Part shown: in pieces, positions 1-9,755 of the stretch
Numbering within the stretch: position 1 is the stretch's first letter
How the letters are laid out: each line of letters begins with the position of its first letter
Assembly (NCBI RefSeq): GCF_028583425.1
Contig: NC_072794.1
Coordinates: 23,867,232 to 23,931,231 of the forward strand
DNA from: Eublepharis macularius
Taxonomy: Eukaryota > Chordata > Lepidosauria > Squamata > Eublepharidae
DNA: 64,000 bases
Reading direction: 5' to 3'
Notes under the pieces: generated by a model
Told to the model about the DNA's origin: nothing
The model's database searches: none
What the model saw: only the letters and a program-made list of their open reading frames with translations
Made by a program: the position numbers and the translations under genes

Positions 1-273
1 GTCCAACATGGTATTGTAAAAAAAAAAATCAGAATGAAGACAAGCTCTGCTTTTAGTAAGCAGGAGAAAGCAGGATCTTTGGCTCTCTTGGATTCCAACC
101 CAAAGCCTGCAAGAACAGGGCTAGCAAGACACAGGCTCAGCTCCAAGTGAGGGGTCTGTGCCTCTGGTATACTAACATCTTCCCTGCTTGACCATCCCAG
201 GGGGAAATGTAGCTGCCTTTCCCTACAAGTTAGGTTGTGTGCAATAGCACCAGGAACATGTAGAGAAGCCTCA

Positions 274-647
274 GAGCTAAATTACAAGAGATGAATTACA
301 CGAGGATGCTCATGTGAAGGGAGCCGCAATGTTAGCCGGGAAGCCGAGTTTTAAAAGACGTATCGGAAGGCTCTGTCAATTTCCTCTCTCTACAGAGCCA
401 GCGAAGATTGTGGCTCAGAAGGTTTATTTCCTCTTCACCTCTGGAAGGCTCTATCAGTTTCACCTCCCCTTCTGGGAGACAAAGAAGAAATAAACAAACC
501 CTTTGAGCAGTCACCTTTGCTGGCTCTGTAGAGATGGGAAATTGATAGAGCCTTCTGATCTGTCTTTTAAAACTTGGCTTCTTGTCTAACATTGCAACTC
601 CCTTCACGTGAGCGTCCTTGTATAATTTGTCTCTTGTAGTTTAGCTC
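274..647. mobile_element. Palindromic DNA transposon, GAGC-TNA family, 374 bp
   Basis: The two halves are inverted copies of each other. Outer ends read GAGCTAAATTACAAGAGA on the left and the complement on the right. The element is flanked by TCA at 271-273 and TCA at 648-650, a 3-bp target duplication. There is no coding capacity. The ends match those of the elements at 26490, 27894, 31566, 38261 and 49911, but the interior is unrelated to theirs. Confidence 0.75.
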
Positions 648-880
648 TCATTCTGTCTCTTGGGGATTTGCAAACTTTAGGGGAAATTTTTCCAACTAGG
701 CTGACAAACTTATTCTTTACTAGCCCCTGCTCTTCTGTTTTTAACAACAATGTCATCTGCAGATATTGGCCTGTATGCTAGCACTCATGTCAACAATGCT
801 GGAAGCTTTCTTCCAGCATTAGAAGCCTTTCCCCAACTTAAGGGGCTGTTCCACCTGATCAGACATCTTCTCCTGGTGGA

Positions 881-1123
881 TAAATCCAGAGGAGTTAGCC
901 GTGTTAGTCTGTAGTAGCAAAATCGAAAAGAGTCCAGTAGCACCTTTAAGACTAACCAACTTTACTGTAGCATAAGCTTTCGAGAATCACAGTTCTCTTC
1001 ATCACATGCATCTGATGAAGAGAACTGTGATTCTTGAAAGCTGATGAAGAGAACTGTGATTCTCGAAAGCTTATGCTACAGTAAAGTTGGTTAGTCTTAA
1101 AGGTGCTACTGGACTCTTTTCAA
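881..1123. mobile_element. Inverted-dimer repeat with hammerhead-like cores (copy 1)
   Basis: Two inverted arms meet near 1005. The left arm is full length and the right arm stops after GGACTCTTTT. Flanks TTCTCCTGGTGGA (868-880) and TTCTTCTGGTGGA (1124-1136) match at 12 of 13 bases, a likely target-site duplication. The right arm carries CTGATGA (1012), a small stem-loop and GAAA (1036), then a second tandem copy of the same core (1041-1068). The pattern resembles a hammerhead ribozyme core. Confidence 0.7.
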
Positions 1124-1573
1124 TTCTTCTGGTGGAAGAACCCCTTAAGTTGAAGGAAGTCTCTTTAGGATGGAGGAACGCTTCCAACACTGCTGAGTAA
1201 AGTATGCATGCCATTCATTTGTGAATTCCACACCAATTTCTAAAGATCAAGCTACTGTTAAAAGGTAGGCCAGGCTGGGTTTCCCCCCTTCTATAACTAC
1301 AATACAACCAAAGCAAGAATGGACCAAGAAGTTAAAATGGCTCAGGAGCAAGCCAAGCTCAGCAGTGCCTGCAGCATTGTGAGCGAACACTTCAGGAGCT
1401 AATTGTCTCAGAGTCAGCCAGCAGAGTGACACGTAGCAAAGTTCACTCATTGCCTCTTCCTGTAACAGCAACTAGCAGTGGTGCAAGAAGAGGCAACTGG
1501 GAAGTTAACTCTGACCAACTTTGCCGCTGAAGTGTCTGAGCCAAGCAGCCCCTGATATGCTATACTGGTAGAT

Positions 1574-1789
1574 AGCCAGAAGGGTGTAGTGGTTAAAGTG
1601 TCAGACTAGGATCTGGGAGGTTCAAATCCTCACTCACCAGGGAAGCTTACTAGATGACCTTGGACCAGTCAGTCTCAGCCTCCCCAGTCTCACTGGGTTG
1701 TTGTGACGAGGATAAAATGGGGGGGGGGCTGTTGTAATCTTCTTTGGGTCTTCATTGGGTAGAAAAGTGGGGAATAAAGATGTAAAGAA
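1574..1789 (+). mobile_element. Sauria SINE (tRNA-derived)
   Basis: The head GTGTAGTGGTTAAAGTGTC and the box-B-like GGTTCAAATCC are tRNA-derived. They are followed by the family body (GACCTTGGACCAGTCAGTCT, CACTGGGTTGTTGTGACGAG) and the tail GGGGAATAAAGATGTAAA. It sits in the PRRX1 last intron. Confidence 0.85.
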
Positions 1790-1957
1790 ATGCTTCGGGG
1801 AGCTTGGCTTTGCTTGTTCCTAGCCACCACCAGCGCCTCACGCGACTGTGGCCCACCAGGAACGTTCCCAGTAAGTTATACGGCCAGGCTGCCCCTGAAC
1901 CAAATGGTTTTGTTTCACTTTTCTTTCCCTCCCTCCCTTCTTCTTCTTGTCTTCCAG

Positions 1958-2099
1958 CAGTGCTATGGCATCCTATTCGGCCTCCTGCACCAATGCCAGC
2001 CCTGCCCAGGGCATGAATATGGCCAACAGCATTGCCAATCTGAGACTGAAGGCAAAGGAATACAGTTTACAAAGGAACCAGGTGCCAACAGTGAATTAG
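1958..2099 (+). CDS. PRRX1: PRRX1 terminal coding exon (OAR domain)
   Basis: PRRX1 is a nuclear paired-related homeodomain transcription factor of limb, craniofacial and mesenchymal development. The homeodomain exons lie outside the window; this exon encodes the C-terminal tail of the long isoform (PRRX1b). It starts after a strong acceptor (CTTCTTGTCTTCCAG). The first base completes a codon whose other two bases lie in the previous exon. It then encodes 46 residues and a TAG stop at 2097-2099. The tail contains ANSIANLRLKAKEYSLQRNQ, the OAR (otp/aristaless/rax) motif, followed by VPTVN at the end. This is essentially identical to the vertebrate PRRX1 C-terminus as I know it, and only the segment just before the OAR differs slightly. 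The OAR restrains activation in related proteins. A longer open frame overlaps in another phase but is not the gene's frame. Confidence 0.93.
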
Positions 2100-3377
2100 A
2101 GACAGCGGCGAGAAGCGACACCCCAGAGGCGGCCATCTTGTTTTCGTATTGGATTCATATCCAGAACACGAGTCAGAACCAAACAAACAACCCTCCCCAC
2201 CCCCAGCATTGGAAATAAAAACAGGATCCAAACTGAAGAGAAAATGGCTTCCAGCGTAACTCTCCCACCCCCCACAAAATATCACCACAAAGGGCAGCCG
2301 AACCAGCTGTCTTCAGTGAAGGATACCAAGACACTTTTTCATCCTGGAAATGACTGCAGATCAAACCACACCAATTCTGCTCTTGAACTTCTCTTCCTCC
2401 CTCCTGCACCTTGAGTTTCTCTGTCTGCCATGGACCTTTTCTTTTCAGGCCTTCTAAGAAGGATTTCCAAAGCCTTCCTTCATCCTCCAAAGCAGGAATG
2501 GTTCAATATTAGCATCCAAGTTTTTATATCCTTTGTTGCCTAGATTTTTTTTCTTCTTGTTACCTATTTGAATCCAAATTTTGGTTTGGAAAGGCTTTGG
2601 TCAGACATAACACCAAAACATAGTTTAATGTTAGCTATGGTTAGTTTGTGAAGCCAGGATTTGGCTTGCAGAAGTCCGTTCGAACCTTGCTTTGTTGTGG
2701 CACTGGTTTCCTTGCTTTGCTCATTTCCCAGCCTTCCCCACAGACCTGGTTGGCATCTTGTCTTGTATTATGGCAAGTGTGTTGCCAGGGACCATGCCAG
2801 GATGTCTGCGTTAGTATGCCGTGTGATACCATAGTTTAATTAACCCACTTCAAATCATGCATTCAGATACTGGTTTGATGTACTGTAGATAACCATAGTG
2901 GAATGACTCACATTTTGAATGATCACACTAACCATAGTTAAACTAAAGCAGTGATCCCCAAATTGGTGCTCCCTATGCACCAGTGTGTTTCCTGACATCC
3001 TCTTTGTGCTTCCCCAAAGCATCTTTTCCTCGAAACAAAGAGCCAATCCTGGCTTTCTTTTACTTCATCAGGGTAGGTGTTTCTGAAGAGCCCAAGGTGC
3101 ATTACCTCTGGGTTTGCAGGAAGCTCCCATTAGGGAATAGCGGCCTCCATCTTAAGAGGATGCTTAGCTTGGAATCTCCCAGTGTTCTGTGATTAGCCTT
3201 AGTTCCCATGGTAGCCATTTTGTGGTTGGCCATACTCCCTCCATGGCAGCCATTTTGTGGTTGGCCATGCTCCCTTCATGGCAGCCCTTTTGTGGTGGCA
3301 CATTCACTACCTGTTTTCAAAATTCCAGAAGCCCCCACAGGTTCAGTAATATCAGGAACTCCTGAACAAAACCATGG

Positions 3378-3442
3378 GTTAACATGCTGGGGTTGGACTA
3401 GATAACCCTAGAGGTACCTCCCAACCCTATGATTCTATGATG
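3378..3442 (+). mobile_element. CR1-type LINE 3' tail fragment
   Basis: The phrase GGTTGGACTAGATAACCCTA followed by a run ending in two ATTCTATGAT-like units is the characteristic CR1 3' terminus. Confidence 0.75.
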
Positions 3443-3959
3443 TCTACCAAACCCTATTCAGATGAGACAATTGCTGATGTGCTGGTTGTAGGACATGAAC
3501 ACTAAATCTAAAAGGGATTGTTTATTTTATAGCAGCTTCTATTGACGCAGGAATGTACAGGTTTCCAGTTTGTACAGAATTCTTCAACTTGATGAGAGCT
3601 GGCAAGGATGGTACGACTAAGTGTTCTGTATATTTTTACAGCATCTTGGAAAAGCCAAAGACGGGTGAAGCCCAGATTTGCAGGTATTGACAGTGGAAAT
3701 AAGTTTTCAGCACAAAGAGTGGAGGCCAAATCCAGCTTTAGTCACACGGCATGTGGTCATGTCTGGCATGCTGAAGCAGTTTTTCTTTGGAAATAGCAGC
3801 CATCTGAGATTCTGATTTGGATGGAGGCTGTCTCAAACTGGGGGGGGGGGATCTTTCCTCTCACATCATTTTGGCAAATCCACAGAGCTTCTATTGGGAC
3901 AAATGTGCAAGTATTCTGTTGGTTGCTTGCCTCTTTTCCCCCGAAATAAAAAACACTAA

Positions 3960-4067
3960 GGCTGAATCCACACACCCGGTGAGCGTCCCAGCGTTGCGCT
4001 AAATGTTCGCTAAACACCTGAAAGTGTAGCGTCTTTCTAGCGCGATTCAGAAATTGCGGATTCAGCC
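3960..4067. mobile_element. Small palindromic DNA element, TAA duplication
   Basis: Inverted ends GGCTGAATCC and GGATTCAGCC enclose about 108 bp, with TAA at 3957-3959 and 4068-4070. The interior has imperfect inverted GCGCTA and TAGCGC blocks. Its layout resembles the elements at 18536, 58810 and 59333. Confidence 0.6.
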
Positions 4068-4779
4068 TAATTCTACAGGCCCATTTCAAAGCGTGAAAAT
4101 GGTGTTGAGGGAAAACGATTAACCCCCCCACCCCCGTTCCCTGCACCGTGGTCCTGATCAAAATTGGGTCTTCATCGCACACACTTATTATTTAAAAAGA
4201 AAATACTCTTGGACCTCTGTGTATTGAGATCCAAAGATTACATGTCCCATTGAATGGTCAAGCAGTGCAATCCTAAGCACGTTCTCTCAGAAGTTAGTTT
4301 CATTGTGCTCAGTGGGACTTACTTCCAAGAAAGTGTGCCTAGGACTGCAGCCTGACCCTATATTCCATTTGTGGTTCCACTTAACTTTCTTGCTAATTTT
4401 TCTTTCATGCCATAATGTTGTCCAGAATCATTTGTTTTATATATACTGTATATATTTATATATATAAGATATACATGCAAGCTTTGTGGGTTTTCGATTT
4501 TTTTTATTCAACAAAATAAAAATGAACAGAAAGCACACTGGATGTCTGGGGTCCCGCCTTGTTTCTAAAGGTATGCTGTGCAATGCAGCAGTCATTGAGG
4601 GTCCTGCGTTTGCTCAAGATCCTTCAATTCCCCTGGCTTTCCTCTTGAAATATCTGCCCAGAGTTCACCTTCAGGGCTGCTCTTGAGGAATACATTTCCT
4701 GCTTGTATCCAGAAGACCAGGCATGGAAATCAGCAGTTTTAGACAAATGCAGAGTTTAGTAAAAGGTTCCTCCTGTCTA

Positions 4780-5125
4780 GAGAATAGGATCGCCAGCCCT
4801 TCACTGCCACCTTCTCCGCCACTCACCCGGCTGGCTGTGTGTGGGGTGTGTGTGGTGAGGCAGACCAAACCACATGGCAAAATGGCGCATGCACGCTTCT
4901 AATGATGTCACTTCTGGTTCAAACCAGAAGTGACGGGGGCACAGCAGTGCTGATTCCAAAAGAATTGGTCCTGTTGTGAGTCGATTGCATCTGGTTTGAC
5001 CCGGAAGTGATGTCATTAGAAGCCTGGTGGAGTGCGAGACTGAGAGTGGGGAAAGAGAAGGCAACTCCACCTCTTCCTGGCATCCATCACCCTCCCCCCA
5101 GTTTAAAGTTAGGAGGATTGGTATT
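4780..5125. repeat. Interspersed repeat with TGATGTCACTTCTGG palindrome
   Basis: The block contains TGATGTCACTTCTGG facing CCAGAAGTGAC and lies between AGGATCGCCAG and a GGATTGGTATTCCTGG-like end. Related blocks with the same CRE-like palindrome occur at 21046-21395, 36885-37255, 43530-44165 and 57480-57745, so it is a dispersed family. No coding frame is convincing. Confidence 0.4.
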
Positions 5126-5224
5126 CCTGGTACACTGACAGGAAAGAGAGGGTAGAATATGCTATAAACGGCACATCAATAACAATCAACACAATCCACC
5201 TAGTAGCATTAACTGGGACTAACC

Positions 5225-5514
5225 AAATGACACATAACATTGTGCCAGCTTTCAAACTGGGACCCAGTATAGATGGACTGAGACTAAAATGATATGGTCC
5301 CTACAACCCACTCCAGTCAACTTCCTGGCTATAGCACCAATTGTAGTTTCTGAACACTTCTCAAGGGCAGCCCCACAAAGAACGCACTGCAGTAATGTAA
5401 TCTCGGTATAACCAGAGCATGCGTCACAGTGGCCAGATCTTTTCTGCTCAGGAAAGGCCGAATCAGTCAAAGCTGGTGAAAAGCACACCTGGCCACAGCT
5501 GCTACCTGCCTATC
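5225..5514 (-). mobile_element. CR1/L2-like LINE 3' end
   Basis: The stretch CTTCTCAAGGGCAGCCCCAC, ACTGCAGTAATGTAATCTCG and CCAGAGCATGCGTCACAGTG is a familiar reptile LINE 3' region read on the minus strand. The same family recurs near 19650-19745. Confidence 0.55.
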
Positions 5515-5962
5515 CTGCTGATAAAGAAGGAAACCCTCACGGGAGAAAAGAAAATAATACAACTCTTGGTTCAGTTTAAAGCACAAATGCTAATAGTCAC
5601 TTCTATTGTTTCATGTATAACCAATAGGATGACCAAATTATATCAAGAGAACTCAATATTGTTAAGTATTCATATGACATTCATATAAACATTCATATAA
5701 GCAAGCAGGGAAACAAAAGTCTGGGAGAGTGGTCTTCTCCTTTTGTGACTCTCCCAGACTTCTGTTTCCTTGCTTGCTTATATGAATGTTTATATGAATG
5801 TCATATGAATACTTACGATATTGAGTTCTCTTGATATAATTTGGTCATCCTATTGGTTATACATGAAACAACAGAAGTGACTATTAGCATTTGTGCTTTA
5901 AACTGAACCAAGAGTTGCATTATTTTCTTTTCTCCCGTGAGGGTTTCCTTCTTGATCAGCAG
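5515..5962. repeat. Near-perfect 448-bp palindrome
   Basis: Bases 5515-5735 and 5742-5962 are inverted copies with few mismatches. Paired landmarks are CTGCTGATAAAGAAGG against its complement at 5947-5962, and CAGTTTAAAGCACAAATGCT against its complement at 5884-5903. The centre is a small GTCTGGGAGAG/CTCTCCCAGAC hairpin. No open frame is convincing. It could be a foldback element or a recent inverted duplication. No flanking duplication was recognised. Confidence 0.8.
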
Positions 5963-8633
5963 TTTCACACGGGAGTTGCCACTGTTGTTTGCTTTGCTAC
6001 CTGCTTATCCAGCTGTAGGCCTGGATCCAAGGGAACCCCTAAACTACAGCCAGTACTGGACCTTCAGATGCTCCTACAGCATGGAGAAGAGAATATGCAG
6101 GGTCTGTTCTGCTAGCCAGGTTTCCCCCTCCCCCTCTAACACAAGGAGCCTTCCCCTGATACAAGAGGATCAGAAAACCAAACATTGGGGAAAGCGTCAT
6201 CGAGAGTGGAACAAATCCGCAGCACCCATTCCAAACCATGAACTAACAGAGCTGAGAGAATGGAAAAGGAAAGCAGACAAGCAGCTCTAGACCATGGTGT
6301 GCCTGTTGTACATTTGGAGCTTAAATCAATGGTTTGGATGGTAACTTTATGCATAGTTAAAGACATGCTTTGGCATGATATCTGAACCAAGCCTTGGTTT
6401 TCTTCACTGACTTGGGGTTGTGTGTGCCTTCTTTAACCCCTTGCCCGTATGAATCCCAAAGATCAGCTGCACCATGAGAGAGCAGCCAACCCACAAATCA
6501 AATAACAGGCAAGATTGTCTTTTGATGCCAAATTTTTCTGGCCTTCCTGTGGCTGCTGGAGTGCCATTTCCTGTAAACGGTTCTCAATATCCAAGCCTTG
6601 GCACGGGAATGTTAAGCATGGAAAACTGATGGAAATGCTGGAACAACCATGACCTATCTTCTCCAGACCAATTGAACCTGCCCAACTCTTCCATTCTGGT
6701 CCAAATTCACAAGTGGGTTTGTTTTCAGTTGGTGAGAACTGGGATTGAATGACATGATGCAATTGTAGGTAGGGTTGGAATCTCCAGGCACTCCAAGAAG
6801 TAGAACAGGGTGCCTCAAACATTAAGGTCTGAGAACTTCTGTGTCTCAAGGAAGCTCCTAAAAATCAAGGTGAGGCAGGACACAAATCTTTTAATACATA
6901 AAATAAACACCACTCCTTTGTAGACCTGATTCCACCATCAGTCTCCTGCCCCATCATTTAAGCTAATTTTTTGAAGGCACAATTGGAGATTTCTGGGTTT
7001 CAATGGGAAGAGAAATGTGAATAGGCTATTCCAGGCCACAAAACCCAACAGTGTAAGAAACAACTCTTTCCTCGCAACCGTACTCTCAGTACCCCTCTCA
7101 TTCCAGTTGATTTGAACAAAATGTGGCTAAGCCATCTAGAGGTAAGAGATCTATGGGTTGGATCAAACCAGCTTTTCCAGGAGTGAAAAATGGAACCTTT
7201 GACCACCCCAAAAGGCAATTCTGGGGAGCTTGGGACCTGCATGAACAAGAACAATGTGGGGTGGGGAAGTAGTAAGGAGAAGAATTAGATGAGATTGGAT
7301 TCAAAAGCTGGCCGGATCCAACCTATGTTGTTCACTGGTTTTCTTTTCAGTATGCTTCCTAAATATAATTTGTGGCAGCTGCAAGAGAGCAATATGATTA
7401 TTATCCTTTAAATAAGCACAGAGTGTAAAATTAATGGAAATTGCACACATTACTTATAAAATATTTGAATGTCAGCCTCAGGTAAAGTGGCACCAAACTC
7501 TAACTCTGTAAGGTATGTGTATTGGTGGCAGGATTGCCAGGCAGTGCTCGGCAACCAGCAGGAGGGCTGTGGGCAGGGATACCTGGGAGAGGGTGTGTGT
7601 ATGACACTGGCTGCAGTGTTATGTCATTTCCAGTAAAAAAAAGAAGTGACGTAGGTAGCTCTAGGAATCTCCAGAAACTCTATGGTTTTACCATAGAAAT
7701 TCTGGTGATTCCTAGAGCTACCCAAAGCCATTTTGATTTTTTTTAAAACTGGGAGTGATATGACACTGCATGCAACACTGTTTTTTTTTAAAAAAATCTC
7801 CTCCCACCACCACCACTCAGAGCAGCTGTGGGGAGCCGGAGCGAGTGGTTCTCTAGTTGGTGGGGAAAGGTGGTTGGCTCGGGAGAGATCTTTCAGTGAC
7901 ATTTTTAAATGGAGGAGTATCTAACACTGCTCAAAGTCACAGCAAATGATAAACAGAGGTCCAGTGAAGCAGATTGTTCCAGGTAGATCTGCTGGCCTTG
8001 CTGCCTTGAGGCCTAGCAATTGGGGCAGAAGCTGGGGAGGGGGGGGGAAATGAAACAAGGTTTGAAAGTATTCCAGATGCCAAAAACGGCTGGCATCTAC
8101 CTTGAGGTTTGGGGATGGGTGTAATTTTATCAACCTCAGCTCTTTGGCCTGTACATCTATTCCCACTCAGTGTTGATTCAGAGCCAATGGGAAAGTGTAG
8201 AACTTATACAACTTCAGAGATCAAGCAACACCATGTGGCTATAGCATTGCTTCAGCATGTTCTGGAGGTGATGGGATGGCGCCGGCTATATACCTTGGCT
8301 GTCATCCTGAGCACACTGTCTCCTAGGCAGGGGAGGAGGGAGCAGAATCAGAAAGCTTGAAACTGTACCATGAAAAGAATCTCCCATTTTACATAAACAA
8401 GAGTCTTACCGCCCAACCGGAGTTTAGTATCTTTTATTCTCTCGCCCAATATCCTTGTAAGGAAGATCATTTTCAGTCTTCAGAGCTGTTGTTGGCCTTC
8501 TTGTGTCCAAAATTCTTTGTGGAATCTGAAGAAGAAGTAGACTTTTCAAAACTCTCAGTTTGTGTCCTTTTGTTGTTGTTGCTGCTGCTAAAAGATAACA
8601 TTTCTATGAAGGAGCTGAAAACCTTTCCCTGTT
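5963..8633. other. Intergenic DNA without recognised gene
   Basis: There is no exon-like segment with a credible protein match. Short open frames occur on both strands but show no motif. A local inverted repeat (AGGTAGCTCTAGGAATCTCC facing its complement, 7651-7722) with a CTATGGTTTTACCATAG centre is the only structure I see. Confidence 0.5.
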
Positions 8634-9057
8634 AGGGTTGCCAACTCTGGATTGGGAAATTTCCGAATATTTTAGAGGTGGAGCTTGGGGAGGGCCAGAT
8701 TTGGGGAGGGAAGGGACCTCAACAACCTGTGTGCACCCTCCCATTTACGTTATTTATTTATTTATCTCCACGGGAACTGATCTTTGTTGTCTGGAGATCA
8801 GCTGCAATTTCAGGAGATCTCCAGCTGGCAACCCTATGTATGGTTGCCATGCCAACTCCGGGTTGGGAAATTCCTGGAGATTGGCGGGGTGGGGGTGTGT
8901 GGAGCAGGGTTTGGGGAGAGGATGAACCTCAACAGGGTATATTGTCACAAAATCCACATTCCAAGGTAGCGATTTTCTCCATTGCAACTAATCTGTTTCC
9001 TGGAGATCAGTTGTAATTCCAAGAGATCTCTAGCCACCACCTGAAGGTTGACAACTT
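8634..9057 (+). mobile_element. Two adjacent AGGGTTGCCA-family elements
   Basis: The first copy (8634-8835) begins AGGGTTGCCAACTCTGG and ends CTGGCAACCCT, so it has short inverted ends. The second (about 8842-9057) follows head to tail. Both contain the CTGGAGATCAGxTGxAATT block. The same roughly 200-bp family appears at 15684, 21399, 21782, 22014, 34378, 35229 and 36092. It is non-coding and is interpreted as a non-autonomous DNA element. Confidence 0.65.
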
Positions 9058-9349
9058 TAACATCCAGACAGATGGACAGCCATGAATGTTATTGTGTGTC
9101 AAACGGATGAACCCCAAGACTTAACTGTGTTTCTTCATCCTTCTTTTAATGACTTAGTGGTGGAGTGTGGTAAGGCAACAGCAACGGATAGGAAGATTAA
9201 GATGCGCTGTGTAGGATTAAGATGTGCGGTCCATGCAGAAAGTGCAAAAATATTTGAACGTAAAAGTTCCTGACCATTGCCATTTCAGTATTTACCACAC
9301 AGAAATCTGGCACAGAAATCATAATTCGTAGCATTTATATTGCACCTTT

Positions 9350-9569
9350 CCAGAGGAGTTAGCCGTGTTAGTCTGTAGTAGCAAAATCAAAAAGAGTCCA
9401 GTAGCACCTTTAAGACTAACCAATTTTATTATAGCATAAGCTTTCGAGAATCAAGTTCTCTTCGTCAGATGCCTGATCAAAACTGCATCTGACGAAGAGA
9501 ACTTGATTCTCGAAAGCTTATGCTATAATAAAATTGGTTAGTCTTAAAGGTGCTACTGGACTCTTTTTG
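9350..9569. mobile_element. Inverted-dimer repeat with hammerhead-like cores (copy 2)
   Basis: The element is flanked by perfect 13-bp direct repeats ATATTGCACCTTT at 9337-9349 and 9570-9582. The left arm is full (starting CCAGAGGAGTTAGCC) and the right arm stops after GACTCTTTTTG. Both arms carry CTGACGA, a stem-loop, then GAAAGCTTATGCTA. This is one of the best preserved copies. Confidence 0.8.
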
Positions 9570-9589
9570 ATATTGCACCTTTGGTATTT

Positions 9590-9755
9590 AAAGTATTTTG
9601 TCTCCATTATCAGAGTAACCCTTACAACAGGATTGCAGCTTGGACAATATAAGTATCCCAGTATGCAAAGGAGGGGACGCTGAGGTTGATATTTGAACTA
9701 ACGGCTTCCATTCACAACTCATCTCTTAGCCGCTATGCTACACCAGATCCATTAC
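9590..9755 (-). mobile_element. Old tRNA-derived SINE (MIR-like or Sauria), degraded
   Basis: On the minus strand a tRNA-like head is faintly visible (complement of AGCCGCTATGCTACACCAG), together with a body containing the complement of GGGACGCTGAGGTTG. It is too decayed for a firm family call. Confidence 0.4.

Larger units (their letters stand above)
1..1957 (+). other. PRRX1: Last intron of PRRX1 (partial, 3' part)
   Basis: This stretch lies immediately upstream of the PRRX1 terminal exon and ends in a pyrimidine-rich tract followed by CAG, so it is the 3' part of the last intron. It holds a palindromic DNA element (274-647), an inverted-dimer repeat (881-1123) and a Sauria SINE (1574-1789). 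I looked for the alternative short terminal exon of the PRRX1a isoform and did not see it here. I see nothing else in it. Confidence 0.75.
2100..4530 (+). other. PRRX1: PRRX1 3' UTR and downstream DNA (end undefined)
   Basis: Sequence after the PRRX1 stop must begin as 3' UTR. AATAAA hexamers occur at 2214-2219 and again near 3944 and 4515, so the end cannot be fixed from sequence. Human PRRX1 has a long 3' UTR. Within this span I see only a CR1 tail fragment (3378-3442), a small palindromic element (3960-4067) and an AT-rich tract near 4436-4472. Confidence 0.5.

Noticed and set aside
1790-2218. 142-codon plus-strand open frame over the PRRX1 exon
   Set aside because: It reads the exon in the wrong phase; the PRRX1 frame ending at 2099 is decisive.
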